Source of the DNA: an uncultured Salinisphaerales bacterium
GTDB taxonomy: Bacteria; Pseudomonadota; Gammaproteobacteria; Nevskiales; CAJXLF01
Length of the DNA stretch: 64,000 nucleotides
Direction: 5' to 3'
Assembly: GCA_913055805.1 (NCBI GenBank)
Contig: CAJXLF010000005.1
Span: 186,001 to 250,000, forward strand
Shown here: positions 1 through 9,469 of the stretch, in pieces
How positions within the stretch are numbered: the stretch's first letter is position 1
How the letters are laid out: every line of letters begins with the position of its first letter
Made by a program: the position numbers and the translations under genes
The notes under the pieces: model-generated
Databases searched by the model: none
What the model saw: only the letters and a program-made list of their open reading frames with translations
Told to the model about the DNA's origin: nothing

Positions 1-90
1 ATGGAGCAGAGGCTGATCAAGTACATTGATGTGATCGGTTGGTTGCTGGTGGCACTGATTGTAATCGCCGTAGTCGTACACCAATGGTAG
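1..90 (+). CDS. C-terminal end of a membrane protein (partial)
   Basis: The frame is open from the first base to a TAG at 88-90 and ends in about 20 hydrophobic residues (IGWLLVALIVIAVVV) followed by HQW, a terminal membrane helix. The first codon is ATG, but that may be an internal Met of a longer protein cut by the window edge. In many gammaproteobacteria a small membrane protein (YqaA/DedA type) lies just upstream of nlpD, so that is a reasonable guess from position only. The alternative is a 29-residue single-helix peptide. Confidence 0.4.
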   Translation: MEQRLIKYIDVIGWLLVALIVIAVVVHQW

Positions 91-98
91 AGCTCAGG

Positions 99-1028
99 AT
101 GCGGATTGCAGTTTTCACACTGCTGACCTGGATAGGCCTGCTGGCCGCATGCAGCACAACTTATTCGCCATTCCCGAAAACCGAGGAACATATTGTCGGT
201 TCCGGGGATACACTCTATTCCATCGCCTTCGAGTACGATCTGGATTATCGCGATCTTGCTCGCTGGAATGGCATCAACCGTCCGTACAAAATCTACACCG
301 GCCAGATGCTGGTGTTGCACCCCTATCATCCACTGGCGCGCAACAGTGTTTATGAGAGTGAGAGCGAGCAAAAGGCTGAGAAAACGCGCGGAAACAAGGT
401 AGCGACCAAGCCGCTTGAAACGCGCAGTTCAGGTTCCGTTCGCGAAATCGAGGTAAAACCTGTCACGCCTCTGCCTCCGCCAGTCGCTACTTCGACTGAG
501 CGGGTAGTGCAGGTCACACCCGGACAACAGGCCAGCGAAGAGGCAACGGCGGATGTGCCGCAAGAGGTGATGCCGGCTGAGCCGGCGGTCCCGCCACCGG
601 AGCAGGTTGCCAAAGCCGAGCCGGTAGTGGCCACGCCTTCCTACAAGCAGACGGTAATCCCGGAATATGACGATCCCTGGATCTGGCCCATCCAGGGCAA
701 GGTGCTGGACGCGTTTTCCGGCACCAACAAGGGTCTGGATATAGCCGGTCAGCCGGGTTCGCCGATACGTGCGACATCAGGCGGCAAGGTGGTTTACGCA
801 GGTGAGGGGCTCAAGGGTTATGGGCTGTTGCTGATTATCAAGCATGACGATACTTATCTCAGCGCCTATGGCCACAATGAACGCTTGCTGGTTGTACAGG
901 GTGAAAGCGTCAAACAGGGACAGCATATAGCCACGGTTGGCCGCGGACCGGAAAACCAGCCCATGGTGCATTTCGAGATCCGCCGCAATGGCAAGCCTGT
1001 CGACCCCAGCACGCTCTTGCCCAAATAG
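99..1028 (+). CDS. nlpD: NlpD, LysM/M23 outer-membrane lipoprotein, amidase activator
   Basis: A 309-residue lipoprotein. The ATG at 99 gives a short signal peptide ending in LLAAC (Cys18), a good lipobox; an upstream in-frame ATG at 84 would only add residues in front of it. A LysM domain (about residues 33-78) is followed by a Pro/Glu-rich linker and a C-terminal LytM/M23 domain (about 195-305). The M23 domain is degenerate: the usual first zinc His is replaced (NKGLDIAG) and the final motif reads MVHFEIR. This matches NlpD, which activates the amidase AmiC at the division septum rather than cutting peptidoglycan itself. It lies directly upstream of rpoS, and in known genomes a major rpoS promoter is inside nlpD. 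Confidence 0.93.
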   Translation: MRIAVFTLLTWIGLLAACSTTYSPFPKTEEHIVGSGDTLYSIAFEYDLDYRDLARWNGINRPYKIYTGQMLVLHPYHPLARNSVYESESEQKAEKTRGNKVATKPLETRSSGSVREIEVKPVTPLPPPVATSTERVVQVTPGQQASEEATADVPQEVMPAEPAVPPPEQVAKAEPVVATPSYKQTVIPEYDDPWIWPIQGKVLDAFSGTNKGLDIAGQPGSPIRATSGGKVVYAGEGLKGYGLLLIIKHDDTYLSAYGHNERLLVVQGESVKQGQHIATVGRGPENQPMVHFEIRRNGKPVDPSTLLPK

Positions 1029-1070
1029 CCCGAGCTAGGCGACAAACCACAGTATTGGTAGTCTGTAGCC

Positions 1071-1955
1071 ATGGTTGCCAAGTCCGGAAACAAGGGGAAA
1101 CAGCGTGGCAGGGCGGATTTCTCGCCTGACGCGACACAGCTGTATCTCAACGAAATAGGCTTTTCAGCGCTGTTAACGCCTGAGGAAGAAATCCAGCTGG
1201 GAAAACGCGTGCAGCAGGGAGATCCTCAGGCACGCAAGCGCATGATCGAAAGCAATCTGCGTCTGGTGGTACGTATAGCCCGAAACTATCTGGGCCGTGG
1301 TTTGCCGCTGCTGGATCTGGTGGAAGAGGGCAATCTGGGGTTGATACGCGCCGTCGAGAAGTTTGATCCCGAACTTGGTTTCCGTTTTTCCACCTATGCC
1401 ACCTGGTGGATTCGTCAAAGCATAGAGCGTGGTCTGATCAACCAGTCCCGCACCGTGCGATTGCCGATCCACGTGGTCAAGGAATTGCATTCCTTTATCC
1501 GTACCGACCGGCGTCTGGCCCAAACCCTGGAGCGCGAGCCCAGCCTTGAGGAACTGGCCAACGCTTTCCATAGTTCGCTGCCCGATGTGCAGCGTATGCG
1601 CTCGTTGCGCGAGCCCATTACCTCCGCCGATGCGAGTCTGGATCAGGATTCCGAGCACAATCTGCTTGATGCGCTGGCGGACGAACACGCCCATATGCCT
1701 GATGCCTATCTTGAAGTGGACGATATGCGTGATGTCCTGCATCGCTGGCTCAAACAGCTGCCGGACAAGCAGCGTGTGGTCATCATGCGCCGCTTCGGGC
1801 TTGAGCGTGGCGAGATTGCCACCCTGGAACAACTGGGGGAAGAGCTGGGCGTGACGCGTGAGCGCGTACGCCAGATTCAGACTGAAGCACTGAAGCGCCT
1901 GCGCAAATTCATCAAGCGGGCAGGGCTGAACCAGGATCAGCTGCTCGACGGTTAA
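1071..1955 (+). CDS. rpoS: RNA polymerase sigma factor RpoS
   Basis: A 294-residue group 2 sigma-70 factor, slightly shorter than the E. coli protein. Region 1.2 contains YLNEIG. Region 2 has [17 protein letters not shown], which binds core polymerase and the -10 element. Regions 3 and 4 end in a helix-turn-helix with [20 protein letters not shown]. Its place 42 bp after nlpD is the classic arrangement and separates RpoS from RpoD and RpoH. It controls general stress and stationary-phase genes. No unusual residues were noticed. Confidence 0.95.
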   Translation: MVAKSGNKGKQRGRADFSPDATQLYLNEIGFSALLTPEEEIQLGKRVQQGDPQARKRMIESNLRLVVRIARNYLGRGLPLLDLVEEGNLGLIRAVEKFDPELGFRFSTYATWWIRQSIERGLINQSRTVRLPIHVVKELHSFIRTDRRLAQTLEREPSLEELANAFHSSLPDVQRMRSLREPITSADASLDQDSEHNLLDALADEHAHMPDAYLEVDDMRDVLHRWLKQLPDKQRVVIMRRFGLERGEIATLEQLGEELGVTRERVRQIQTEALKRLRKFIKRAGLNQDQLLDG

Positions 1956-2012
1956 AAGAAGGCCGCAAGCGTCTGAAATCGCTGCAAACCTCCCCCTTGA
2001 TGGGGTGACTCC

Positions 2013-2021
2013 TGCTACAAT
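2013..2021 (+). promoter_or_regulatory. Probable extended -10 promoter for alaC-hom-thrC-recJ
   Basis: The rpoS-alaC gap (133 bp) holds TGCTACAAT, an extended -10 (TGn plus TACAAT). TTGATG at 1997 is only 13 bp upstream, too close for a normal -35, so the extended -10 would carry recognition. A short CCCC/GGGG inverted repeat around 1992-2004 may belong to rpoS termination. Confidence 0.45.
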
Positions 2022-2088
2022 GCGCGCTTCATTTTTGCCATTGTTTCCACTGAATCTTCCGAACTAACAGCGACCGGGCGCGACCAAC

Positions 2089-3270
2089 GTGAAAGCAGAG
2101 TTTCCTCGCATCAAGCGGCTACCTCCATACGTCTTCAATATCGTTAACGACTTGAAGCGTGAGGCGCGAGCGCGTGGCGAGGATATCGTGGACTTCGGCA
2201 TGGGCAATCCCGACCAGGCGACGCCTGATCATATTGTCAACAAGCTGGTCGAGGCCGCACAGCGTGAGGACACGCACCGTTATTCGGTGTCTCGCGGTAT
2301 CCCGCGCCTGCGTCTGGCCATTGCCGACTGGTACAAGCGACGCTATGACGTTGACCTGGATGCCGAAAAGGAAGCCATTGTCACTATCGGTTCCAAAGAG
2401 GGCCTGGCACATCTCATGCTGGCGACTCTGGGGCAGGGTGACGTGGTGCTGGTGCCCAATCCGGCTTATCCCATTCATCCTTACGGCGTGGTGATTGCCG
2501 GCGCGGATGTGCGGCATGTGCGCATGCTGTCAGATGTGGATTTTTTCGAAGAACTCGAAAAGGCCATCAAGGAATCCTGGCCGCGTCCCAAGATGATGCT
2601 GCTCAACTTCCCGGCCAATCCTACGACGCAGTGCGTCGAACTGGACTTTTTCGAACGTGTCGTTGCTATTGCCCGTGAGTACGGGCTCTGGGTTGTGCAT
2701 GATCTGGCCTACGCCGACCTGGTATTCGATGGTTACGAGGCGCCTTCTATCCTGCAGGTTCCCGGCGCCAAGGACGTCGCCGTGGAATCCTTTACTCTCT
2801 CCAAGAGCTACAACATGCCTGGATGGCGTATCGGTTTCATGTGCGGCAACCCGGAACTGGTCGGCGCGCTGGCGCGGATCAAGTCCTATCTGGATTACGG
2901 CATGTTCACCCCGGTGCAGGTCGCCGGTATTGCGGCGCTGAATGGTCCCCAGGACTGTGTGGGTGAAATCCGTGAGCTTTATCGCAAACGACGCGACGTC
3001 CTTTGTGAAGGGCTGAATGCCATGGGTTGGGCAGTGGAAAAGCCCAAGGCCACCATGTTTGTCTGGGCGCCGATTCCCGAGCAGTTCAGGGAAATGGGTT
3101 CGCTGGAATTTTCCAAGTTATTACTCAAGGAAGCCAGGGTGGCGGTCTCACCCGGGATTGGTTTCGGTGAGTATGGCGACGACCACGTCCGTTTTGGCCT
3201 TATTGAAAATGAACATCGTACCCGTCAGGCACTGAGAGGCCTCAAACGTTTGTTGCGGGCCGGTGCCTGA
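2089..3270 (+). CDS. alaC: Alanine-synthesizing aminotransferase AlaC-type (class I/II PLP)
   Basis: A 393-residue fold-type I PLP aminotransferase starting at GTG (2089). The N-terminus ([15 protein letters not shown], then a [12 protein letters not shown] segment) and the PLP-lysine motif [13 protein letters not shown] are typical of the AlaC (YfdZ) group, which transaminates pyruvate to alanine. The substrate call rests on this resemblance and could be wrong within the family. The gene is first in a tight run: hom follows after 34 bp and thrC 10 bp later, so it is probably co-transcribed with threonine synthesis. This alaC-hom-thrC order is common in gammaproteobacteria. Confidence 0.85.
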   Translation: MKAEFPRIKRLPPYVFNIVNDLKREARARGEDIVDFGMGNPDQATPDHIVNKLVEAAQREDTHRYSVSRGIPRLRLAIADWYKRRYDVDLDAEKEAIVTIGSKEGLAHLMLATLGQGDVVLVPNPAYPIHPYGVVIAGADVRHVRMLSDVDFFEELEKAIKESWPRPKMMLLNFPANPTTQCVELDFFERVVAIAREYGLWVVHDLAYADLVFDGYEAPSILQVPGAKDVAVESFTLSKSYNMPGWRIGFMCGNPELVGALARIKSYLDYGMFTPVQVAGIAALNGPQDCVGEIRELYRKRRDVLCEGLNAMGWAVEKPKATMFVWAPIPEQFREMGSLEFSKLLLKEARVAVSPGIGFGEYGDDHVRFGLIENEHRTRQALRGLKRLLRAGA

Positions 3271-3304
3271 GAGTGACGGAAAAGCTGACTGATTAGTTGA
3301 TCTT

Positions 3305-4618
3305 ATGGAATCTGTAAAAATCGGCCTGTTAGGGCTGGGGACAGTAGGCGCAGGCACCGTCAATGTGCTTAAACGCAACGCCGAGGAAATTGAACGGCGT
3401 GCGGGCCGGAGCGTGGAAATCGTCTGTGCCTCGGCGCGCGACCTGAACAAGCCGCGCGCCTGCGACCTGGACGGCGTACGTCTCGTTGCCGATCCGTTCG
3501 AAGTGGTGACTGCCAACGATGTTGAGGTGGTCGTGGAACTGATCGGTGGTGCCTCCCTGTCCAGGGAGCTGGTGCTCAAGGCCATAGAACAGGGCAAGCA
3601 CGTAGTCACCGCCAACAAGGCGCTGATTGCGCTTCACGGCAATGAAATCTTTGCGGCGGCGCAGGACAGGGGCGTTGATGTAGCGTTCGAAGCTGCGGTG
3701 GCGGGCGGGATTCCGATTATCAAGGCAATTCGCGAAGGCCTGGCCGGAAACCGCATTGAGTGGCTGGCCGGCATCATCAACGGCACGGGGAACTTCATCC
3801 TTACCGAGATGCAGAGCGAGGGCCGCAGTTTTGCGGATGTGCTGGCTGAGGCACAGGCCTTGGGTTACGCCGAAGCTGATCCTACTTTCGATGTGGAGGG
3901 AATTGATGCGGCCCATAAGCTGACCATTCTGGCTTCGATTGCTTTTGGCATGCCTCTGCGCTTCGCCGATGTTGAAACCCAGGGCATCAGCGCGGTTACC
4001 CAGGAAGATGTGCAATATGCCGAGGAACTGGGTTATCGCATCAAGCATCTGGGTATCGCGAAGCGCCAGGGACGGGGTGTCGAACTGCGTGTGCAACCGG
4101 TGCTGGTGCCGGAGCAGGCTCTGTTGGCCAACGTTAACGGCGTGATGAATGCCGTCATGGTGCACGGTGACGCCGTGGGCTCCACGGCTTATTACGGCGC
4201 CGGAGCCGGTGCGGAAGCAACGGCCTCGGCTGTTGTGGCGGATATTGTCGATGTGGTGCGTTTGCTGACAGCCGACCCGGGGCACAAAGTGCCGCACCTT
4301 GGTTTTCAGCCTCACGCAATCAATGACCTGGAGGTTCTGCCACCTTCGGAAATCGTCTGTGGTCATTACATTCGCATGCGGGTGGCCGATGAGTCGGGTG
4401 TGCTGGCCAAGATTTCAGGTCTGCTGGCCGAATCCGATATCAATATCGATGCTATTCAGCAAAAAGAACCGGAAGGGCCGGAAGATGACGTGACGGTGGT
4501 CATGCTCACCGATGAGGTTCGCGAGGGCGATCTAGCCGAGGCCCTGTCACGGATTGAGTCCCAGTCATTTGTGCGCAACGGCATCAAGCGTATGCGTGTT
4601 GCCCATTTTGATCATTGA
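3305..4618 (+). CDS. hom: Homoserine dehydrogenase
   Basis: A 437-residue protein with an N-terminal NAD(P)-binding motif (GLGTVGAGTVNVL, residues 8-20), the catalytic domain with NGTGNFILTEM, and a C-terminal ACT domain (about 350-430, ADESGVLAKISGLLAES). It reduces aspartate semialdehyde to homoserine. The ACT domain suggests threonine feedback inhibition, as known for monofunctional Hom enzymes. It carries no aspartokinase domain, unlike ThrA of enteric bacteria. The gene ends 10 bp before thrC. Confidence 0.95.
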   Translation: MESVKIGLLGLGTVGAGTVNVLKRNAEEIERRAGRSVEIVCASARDLNKPRACDLDGVRLVADPFEVVTANDVEVVVELIGGASLSRELVLKAIEQGKHVVTANKALIALHGNEIFAAAQDRGVDVAFEAAVAGGIPIIKAIREGLAGNRIEWLAGIINGTGNFILTEMQSEGRSFADVLAEAQALGYAEADPTFDVEGIDAAHKLTILASIAFGMPLRFADVETQGISAVTQEDVQYAEELGYRIKHLGIAKRQGRGVELRVQPVLVPEQALLANVNGVMNAVMVHGDAVGSTAYYGAGAGAEATASAVVADIVDVVRLLTADPGHKVPHLGFQPHAINDLEVLPPSEIVCGHYIRMRVADESGVLAKISGLLAESDINIDAIQQKEPEGPEDDVTVVMLTDEVREGDLAEALSRIESQSFVRNGIKRMRVAHFDH

Positions 4619-4628
4619 AGGTAATCAG

Positions 4629-5717
4629 ATGAGTCAGACAGAACAGCGTTATACCGGTCTTGTTGACCGTTATCGCCAATACCTGCCGGTGGATGCGCAT
4701 ACGCCGGCTGTATGCCTGGGTGAGGGCAATACACCGCTCATCCGTCTGAATAATATCCCCGCTGCCCTGGGTCTGGACGTGGAAATGTACGTCAAGTTCG
4801 AGGGCCTGAACCCTACCGGTTCCTTCAAGGATCGCGGTATGTGTATGGCGGTCACCAAGGCTGTTGAAGAAGGCAGTGAGGCCATTATCTGCGCTTCGAC
4901 CGGGAATACATCCGCTTCCGCTGCTGCCTACGCGGCCCGTGCCGGCATACGCTCGTTTGTTCTTATCCCCGAGGGCAAGATCGCCATGGGCAAACTGGCG
5001 CAGGCGCTTATGCACGGCGCTGTAGTGTTGCAAATCAAGGGCAACTTCGATGCCGGCATGCAGCTGGTCAAGGATGTTGCCGAGCATGCGCCGGTCACGA
5101 TCGTCAATTCAATTAACCCCTACCGCCTGCAGGGCCAGAAAACAGCTGCATTCGAGATCATTGAGGCCCTGGGCAAGGCGCCGGATTATCACTGCCTGCC
5201 CGTTGGCAATGCCGGTAACATCAGCGCGCACTGGATGGGTTACCGTGAATGGCAGGAGCAGGCCGGTAATACGCCGGTAATGGTCGGCTATCAGGCGGCT
5301 GGCAGCGCACCTTTCATGCACGGCGGCCCGGTAGAACATCCGGAAACCGTGGCCACCGCCATTCGTATAGGCAATCCACAAAGCTGGGACAAGGCCTGGG
5401 TAGTACAGAAAGAATCCGGCGGCTGGTTTGACGCGCTGGAAGATGATGAAATCCTGGCGGCACAACGCCTGTTGGCCAAACACGAAGGGGTATTTTGCGA
5501 GCCAGCCTCGGCAACATCGGTTGCAGGCGCCTTGCGTGATCTCAAGGCAGGCAAGATACCGGCCGGCAAGTCCATCGTTTGCACGCTGACAGGACATGGA
5601 CTGAAAGATCCGGATATCGCCATTGAGCAGAGCAAGGGTGAAGACGGTACCAAGGTCATTACTGTCGATGCGGAACTGGAAGCGGTCAAGCGCGCCTTGC
5701 TTGATAATCTTGGTTGA
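4629..5717 (+). CDS. thrC: Threonine synthase
   Basis: A 362-residue fold-type II PLP enzyme that makes threonine from phosphohomoserine. The start ATG at 4629 is chosen because AAGG precedes it (4617-4620) and the protein begins MSQTEQRYTGLVDRY; the frame is open further upstream, but only across the end of hom. The PLP lysine lies in TGSFKDRGM and the phosphate-binding loop is PVGNAGN. Length fits the short bacterial ThrC class. It follows hom by 10 bp and its TGA overlaps the putative TTG start of recJ. Confidence 0.94.
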   Translation: MSQTEQRYTGLVDRYRQYLPVDAHTPAVCLGEGNTPLIRLNNIPAALGLDVEMYVKFEGLNPTGSFKDRGMCMAVTKAVEEGSEAIICASTGNTSASAAAYAARAGIRSFVLIPEGKIAMGKLAQALMHGAVVLQIKGNFDAGMQLVKDVAEHAPVTIVNSINPYRLQGQKTAAFEIIEALGKAPDYHCLPVGNAGNISAHWMGYREWQEQAGNTPVMVGYQAAGSAPFMHGGPVEHPETVATAIRIGNPQSWDKAWVVQKESGGWFDALEDDEILAAQRLLAKHEGVFCEPASATSVAGALRDLKAGKIPAGKSIVCTLTGHGLKDPDIAIEQSKGEDGTKVITVDAELEAVKRALLDNLG

Positions 5718-7447
5718 CTTCAGAACGGGTGCAAATACAAAAGCGCATTCGCATACGCCAGGCAGCGGCTCAGGATCATCTGCCTGATTCCCTGAGTCCA
5801 TTGCTCCGGCGAATTTACCTCAACCGCGGCGTGGGTGATGCCTCCCAACTCGACCTTGGACTGGCCAGTTTACTGAGCTTCCATAGCCTTAAAGGTATTG
5901 CGGCAGCGACAGAGCTGCTGGTGCAGGCGATCGAGCAAGACTGGCATATTCTGGTGGTAGGTGATTTCGACGCCGACGGTGCGACCAGCACCGCCCTGGC
6001 CCATACTGCGCTGACCCGGTTTGGTGCCACCCGTGTGAGTTATATCGTTCCTGATCGTTTCCGCTTCGGTTACGGTCTGACGCCGGAAATTGTAGCGCTT
6101 GCCGCAGAACAAAAGCCGGATTTGATCATTACCGTGGATAACGGCATATCCAGTATCGAGGGTGTGGAAGCGGCGCGCAGGGCAGGGATCAGGGTGCTGA
6201 TCACCGATCATCATCTGCCCGGCAGTGAGCTGCCTGCGGCTGAAGCTATCGTGAATCCCAATCAGCCTGGTTGTGATTTTCCCAGCAAGGTTCTGGCGGG
6301 TGTCGGTGTTATTTTCTATGTCATGGCGGCCTTGCGCGCCGAGTTGCGCCGACGCGGCAGCATCAGTGACGAGATTACCCTCGGTGATCTGCTTGATCTG
6401 GTAGCGCTGGGGACGGTGGCTGACGTTGTGCCGCTGGATTACAACAATCGAATTCTGGTTCAACAGGGCTTGCAGCGTATTCGCGCAGGCAGAGCACGGC
6501 CGGGTGTTCTGGCGTTGTGCCGGATTTCGGGCCGCGATGTGAGCAGTATGGGGGCGATGGAGCTGGGCTTCTTCATCGGCCCGCGCCTCAATGCTGCTGG
6601 AAGGCTGGAAGATATGTCCATCGGTATCGAGTGCCTGCTTGGTCAATCCGATGATGCGGCCATGGCATTGGCACAGCGATTAGATGATCTTAATGCGCAG
6701 CGCCGTGAAATTCAGGAACAGATGCAACAGGATGCAGAATTCCTGTTGCGAAAACACGGGCCCGCCGGCAAGCAGCAATTTTCGCTCTGCCTCTTTGACC
6801 CCGAATGGCATGAGGGAGTTGTGGGCCTGGTCGCTTCCAGAATCAAGGAGCGCTATCACCGGCCCAGTATCGCTTTCGCACCCTCTGGTGAGTCTGGCGT
6901 GCTCAAGGGTTCAGCACGTTCAATACCCGGTCTGCATATTCGGGATGTGCTGGATGCTGTCGCTGCAAGACACCCCGGCTTGATCAGCAAGTTCGGCGGT
7001 CATGCAATGGCCGCTGGGCTCAGCCTGCAGGCCGATCAACTTGAAGCGTTTGGCGCGGCTTTCGAGGAAGAGGTTCGCGGCCTGTTGCGTGAAGATGATC
7101 TGGAGCCCGTGGTTGAAAGCGACGGAGAGCTGGCCGGCAACGAACTGACTCTTGAGGCCGCCGAACTAATCGCAACCGCAGGCCCCTGGGGGCAACGATT
7201 TCCGCAACCTGTCTTCCATGGGCGCTTTGAAGTGGCGGAAAGCCGTATCGTCGGGGGGCGGCATCTCAAGCTCAGCCTGCGCCGGGAAGGCGGAAATGGG
7301 CTGATTGATTGCATCGCTTTCAATTCAGGCGAGATGAAGGAGCGCGTGAGTCGTGGCGTGTTATTGGCCTATCGCCCTGAAGTAAATGAGTACATGGGGC
7401 GGCGTTCATTACAGCTGGTAGCGGAACACATCGAACCTGTAAGTTGA
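5714..7447 (+). CDS. recJ: Single-stranded-DNA-specific exonuclease RecJ
   Basis: A 577-residue DHH-family 5'-3' ssDNA exonuclease. Visible motifs are DFDADG (metal binding), TDHHLP (the DHH signature), GPRLNAAGR and, in the DHHA1 domain, GGHAMAAG. A C-terminal OB fold follows. The TTG at 5714 overlaps the thrC stop (TTGA); an in-frame GTG at 5729 is an equally good start and would give a five-residue shorter protein. RecJ acts in recombination, mismatch and base excision repair. Linkage of recJ downstream of hom/thrC is frequent in gammaproteobacteria. Confidence 0.94.
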   Translation: MTSERVQIQKRIRIRQAAAQDHLPDSLSPLLRRIYLNRGVGDASQLDLGLASLLSFHSLKGIAAATELLVQAIEQDWHILVVGDFDADGATSTALAHTALTRFGATRVSYIVPDRFRFGYGLTPEIVALAAEQKPDLIITVDNGISSIEGVEAARRAGIRVLITDHHLPGSELPAAEAIVNPNQPGCDFPSKVLAGVGVIFYVMAALRAELRRRGSISDEITLGDLLDLVALGTVADVVPLDYNNRILVQQGLQRIRAGRARPGVLALCRISGRDVSSMGAMELGFFIGPRLNAAGRLEDMSIGIECLLGQSDDAAMALAQRLDDLNAQRREIQEQMQQDAEFLLRKHGPAGKQQFSLCLFDPEWHEGVVGLVASRIKERYHRPSIAFAPSGESGVLKGSARSIPGLHIRDVLDAVAARHPGLISKFGGHAMAAGLSLQADQLEAFGAAFEEEVRGLLREDDLEPVVESDGELAGNELTLEAAELIATAGPWGQRFPQPVFHGRFEVAESRIVGGRHLKLSLRREGGNGLIDCIAFNSGEMKERVSRGVLLAYRPEVNEYMGRRSLQLVAEHIEPVS

Positions 7448-7539
7448 TGCAAAAGAAATCTGCGCAAACGTCTTGATTACGGTAAGATTTTCCCCAGCGT
7501 CACCAAGAATCGAACATAAAAAATGGCAGGGAGCTGTTC

Positions 7540-8178
7540 GTGAAGATATTGCTCATAGATGATCATATTCTTTTCAGGCAAGGCCTGAAGTTTCTTCTGT
7601 CCGATCTCGACCAGACCGTGGAATTTCTGGAGACGGACCGTTGTTCCGAGGTTGGCTTGCTGGCTGCGGAAGAAGAGGTGGATATTGTCCTGCTGGATTT
7701 GCATCTTCCCGACAGTGGCGGCGTGGAAGCCCTGCATTTCGTGCGCGACAGCTTGCCGGCCAGCAGAATAGTGGTGCTGTCCAGTGAAGACGACCCGCAT
7801 ATCATTCGTAACGTGGTTGACGAGGGTGCCGCCGGGTTTATTCCGAAATCCTCGACCCAGGAAATGCTGATTGCTGCGTTAAGACTGATACTGGCGGGCG
7901 GCGTGTATCTGCCGGCGCATGTCTTACAGACTGCTCAGATAGAAGCGCGAGTGCCTGGTAACGAAAGTCTGGACACTCAACTGGGGGAGCTGACAGAACG
8001 CCAGCGAGAGGTGCTCGCCAGAGCTGTCCAGGGCAAGGCCAACAAGGTTATCGCCCGGGAACTGGATATTTCGGAAGCCACTGTGAAGGCGCATTTGTCG
8101 GCCTGTTTCCGGGCCCTTGGAGTCAAGAACCGGACAGAGGCCGTTTTTATCGCTGCCAGTGCCGGCCTTACACACTGA
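7540..8178 (+). CDS. NarL/FixJ-family response regulator
   Basis: A 212-residue two-component regulator starting at GTG with AGGGAG 7 bp upstream. The receiver domain (1-120) has the acidic pair D7/D8, the phospho-acceptor D53 in LLDLHLPD and the conserved Lys in GFIPKSS. The C-terminal LuxR-type helix-turn-helix (about 145-205) reads LTERQREVLARAVQGKANK. It is convergent with the minus-strand PhoD-like gene and overlaps its end by 11 bp. The nearest kinase is the hybrid histidine kinase at 13956-15782, the likely partner by position. Its targets are unknown. Confidence 0.88.
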   Translation: MKILLIDDHILFRQGLKFLLSDLDQTVEFLETDRCSEVGLLAAEEEVDIVLLDLHLPDSGGVEALHFVRDSLPASRIVVLSSEDDPHIIRNVVDEGAAGFIPKSSTQEMLIAALRLILAGGVYLPAHVLQTAQIEARVPGNESLDTQLGELTERQREVLARAVQGKANKVIARELDISEATVKAHLSACFRALGVKNRTEAVFIAASAGLTH

Positions 8179-9469
8179 GTGTTCTTGTAAACAGCAGATC
8201 CCGCTCGCTATCGGCTCTTTCAAATTCGCAGGACATTACCCAGCGTCCATCTGCGTCCTTGGCGAAATTCAGTAATGTGAAGCCCTGCCCGGAAACGAAC
8301 TCCGCCTCCACACGGCATTGGCAGGGTTTTGTATTCTGGGTTGTCTGAAATCGGAAGCTTTCCTCGGCCACAAGGTCCGAGGGATGGGCATTGGCAAAGG
8401 GATAAGGCGCGTAAAGTGCCGAGGTATGGATGGAGTAAACGGATATCTCGTTCTCTTGCCTGTCCGGCCGGGAAAGCCGCGCCTCGGCAAAACAGCCCAG
8501 GTGTTCATCACCGGAGACGAAGACCACATTCTGTATTTCTTTTTCAAGAATCAGTGACAGCATGTTGTAGAACGACGACGGATAACCATCCCAACTGTCT
8601 GAGTGCAAAGCCTGCATTTCAGTGCACAAGGCGCCATTACGTTTGTAATCAGTGCTGGCGACGCGGGAGTGCCGCGGCAACAGAATTGAAGGCGACACAA
8701 CAATTTTGGGCAGACCGGCCAGCTCCGGTTTCTGCAACCATGCGGTAAGTTCGTGGAATTGCTCCGGACTCATGATCCCGGCGCCCAGCAGATCTTTTAC
8801 CGGGCGATGGTTGCGTTCGGTACGCGTATCGGCAACAAACACGGGCAGGCCGCGTGATTCCAGTGAATACCATAAATTCGGGCTGGCGCGGTCTGTACTT
8901 GCCGCTTGCGGGAACGGGCCTGAGGCGCGCTGATAGCGCAGGTAGTTTTCGCGGCCCCGCTTCAGCGCGGTCTCAATGCCTTTTTGCAATTGCTCATCAG
9001 AATGTTTGGCGAGTGGTTCCCAGTTATTGTGGATTTCATGATCATCCAGCATGCACAGGGGCGGGATTCGGGCCATGAGACGGCTGATGGCAGGCTGATG
9101 CAGCCAGCGTTCATAGGCGCGGCGATAACCATCGTCGAGCTGTGTGGGATCGAAGAGACCGGCTGTAACATCGATATAAATCTGGTCACCGGTAAGAAGA
9201 AGAGCGTCCGCAGAGCTGCCCTCGCGCTCGACACGCTCTGCCAGACGCTGCCAGGAAGCATAGGCTGGTTGCCGGTCGAGCAGGCCCGAAGGATATTGGC
9301 AGGCGCCCAGTATAAAACCCAGCCTTTGCCGTTCCTGAACATGCGGCCATTTCGTCCGTGCAAAGCAGGCGGCGCGTTCCTTGTCCGCTTCAGCGGATTG
9401 TTTGAACCAGTGGCTGACGCTTTCTGCGACAGCCGCTTGCCTGTCATGGAGAGCGTCAGAAGTTTTCAT
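8168..9469 (-). CDS. PhoD-like metallophosphatase
   Basis: A 433-residue protein of the PhoD-like/purple-acid-type metallophosphatase superfamily. Metal-binding blocks are visible in order: LGACQYPSG, TGDQIYID, LDDHEIHNNW, VADTRTER and VSGDEHLG. ATG at 9469 is preferred (GAGG 8 bp upstream); a TTG one codon earlier is possible. No signal peptide is seen, whereas classical PhoD enzymes are Tat-exported, so this one may act in the cytoplasm. The start overlaps the end of the GMC/hydrolase fusion by 14 bp, so the two are translationally linked and probably work on the same pathway. The substrate cannot be inferred. Confidence 0.82.
   Translation of the reverse strand: MKTSDALHDRQAAVAESVSHWFKQSAEADKERAACFARTKWPHVQERQRLGFILGACQYPSGLLDRQPAYASWQRLAERVEREGSSADALLLTGDQIYIDVTAGLFDPTQLDDGYRRAYERWLHQPAISRLMARIPPLCMLDDHEIHNNWEPLAKHSDEQLQKGIETALKRGRENYLRYQRASGPFPQAASTDRASPNLWYSLESRGLPVFVADTRTERNHRPVKDLLGAGIMSPEQFHELTAWLQKPELAGLPKIVVSPSILLPRHSRVASTDYKRNGALCTEMQALHSDSWDGYPSSFYNMLSLILEKEIQNVVFVSGDEHLGCFAEARLSRPDRQENEISVYSIHTSALYAPYPFANAHPSDLVAEESFRFQTTQNTKPCQCRVEAEFVSGQGFTLLNFAKDADGRWVMSCEFERADSERDLLFTRTLSV

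Noticed and set aside
4554-4628. Longer thrC start inside hom
   Set aside because: No ribosome binding site, and the added residues do not fit ThrC; the ATG at 4629 with AAGG is better.
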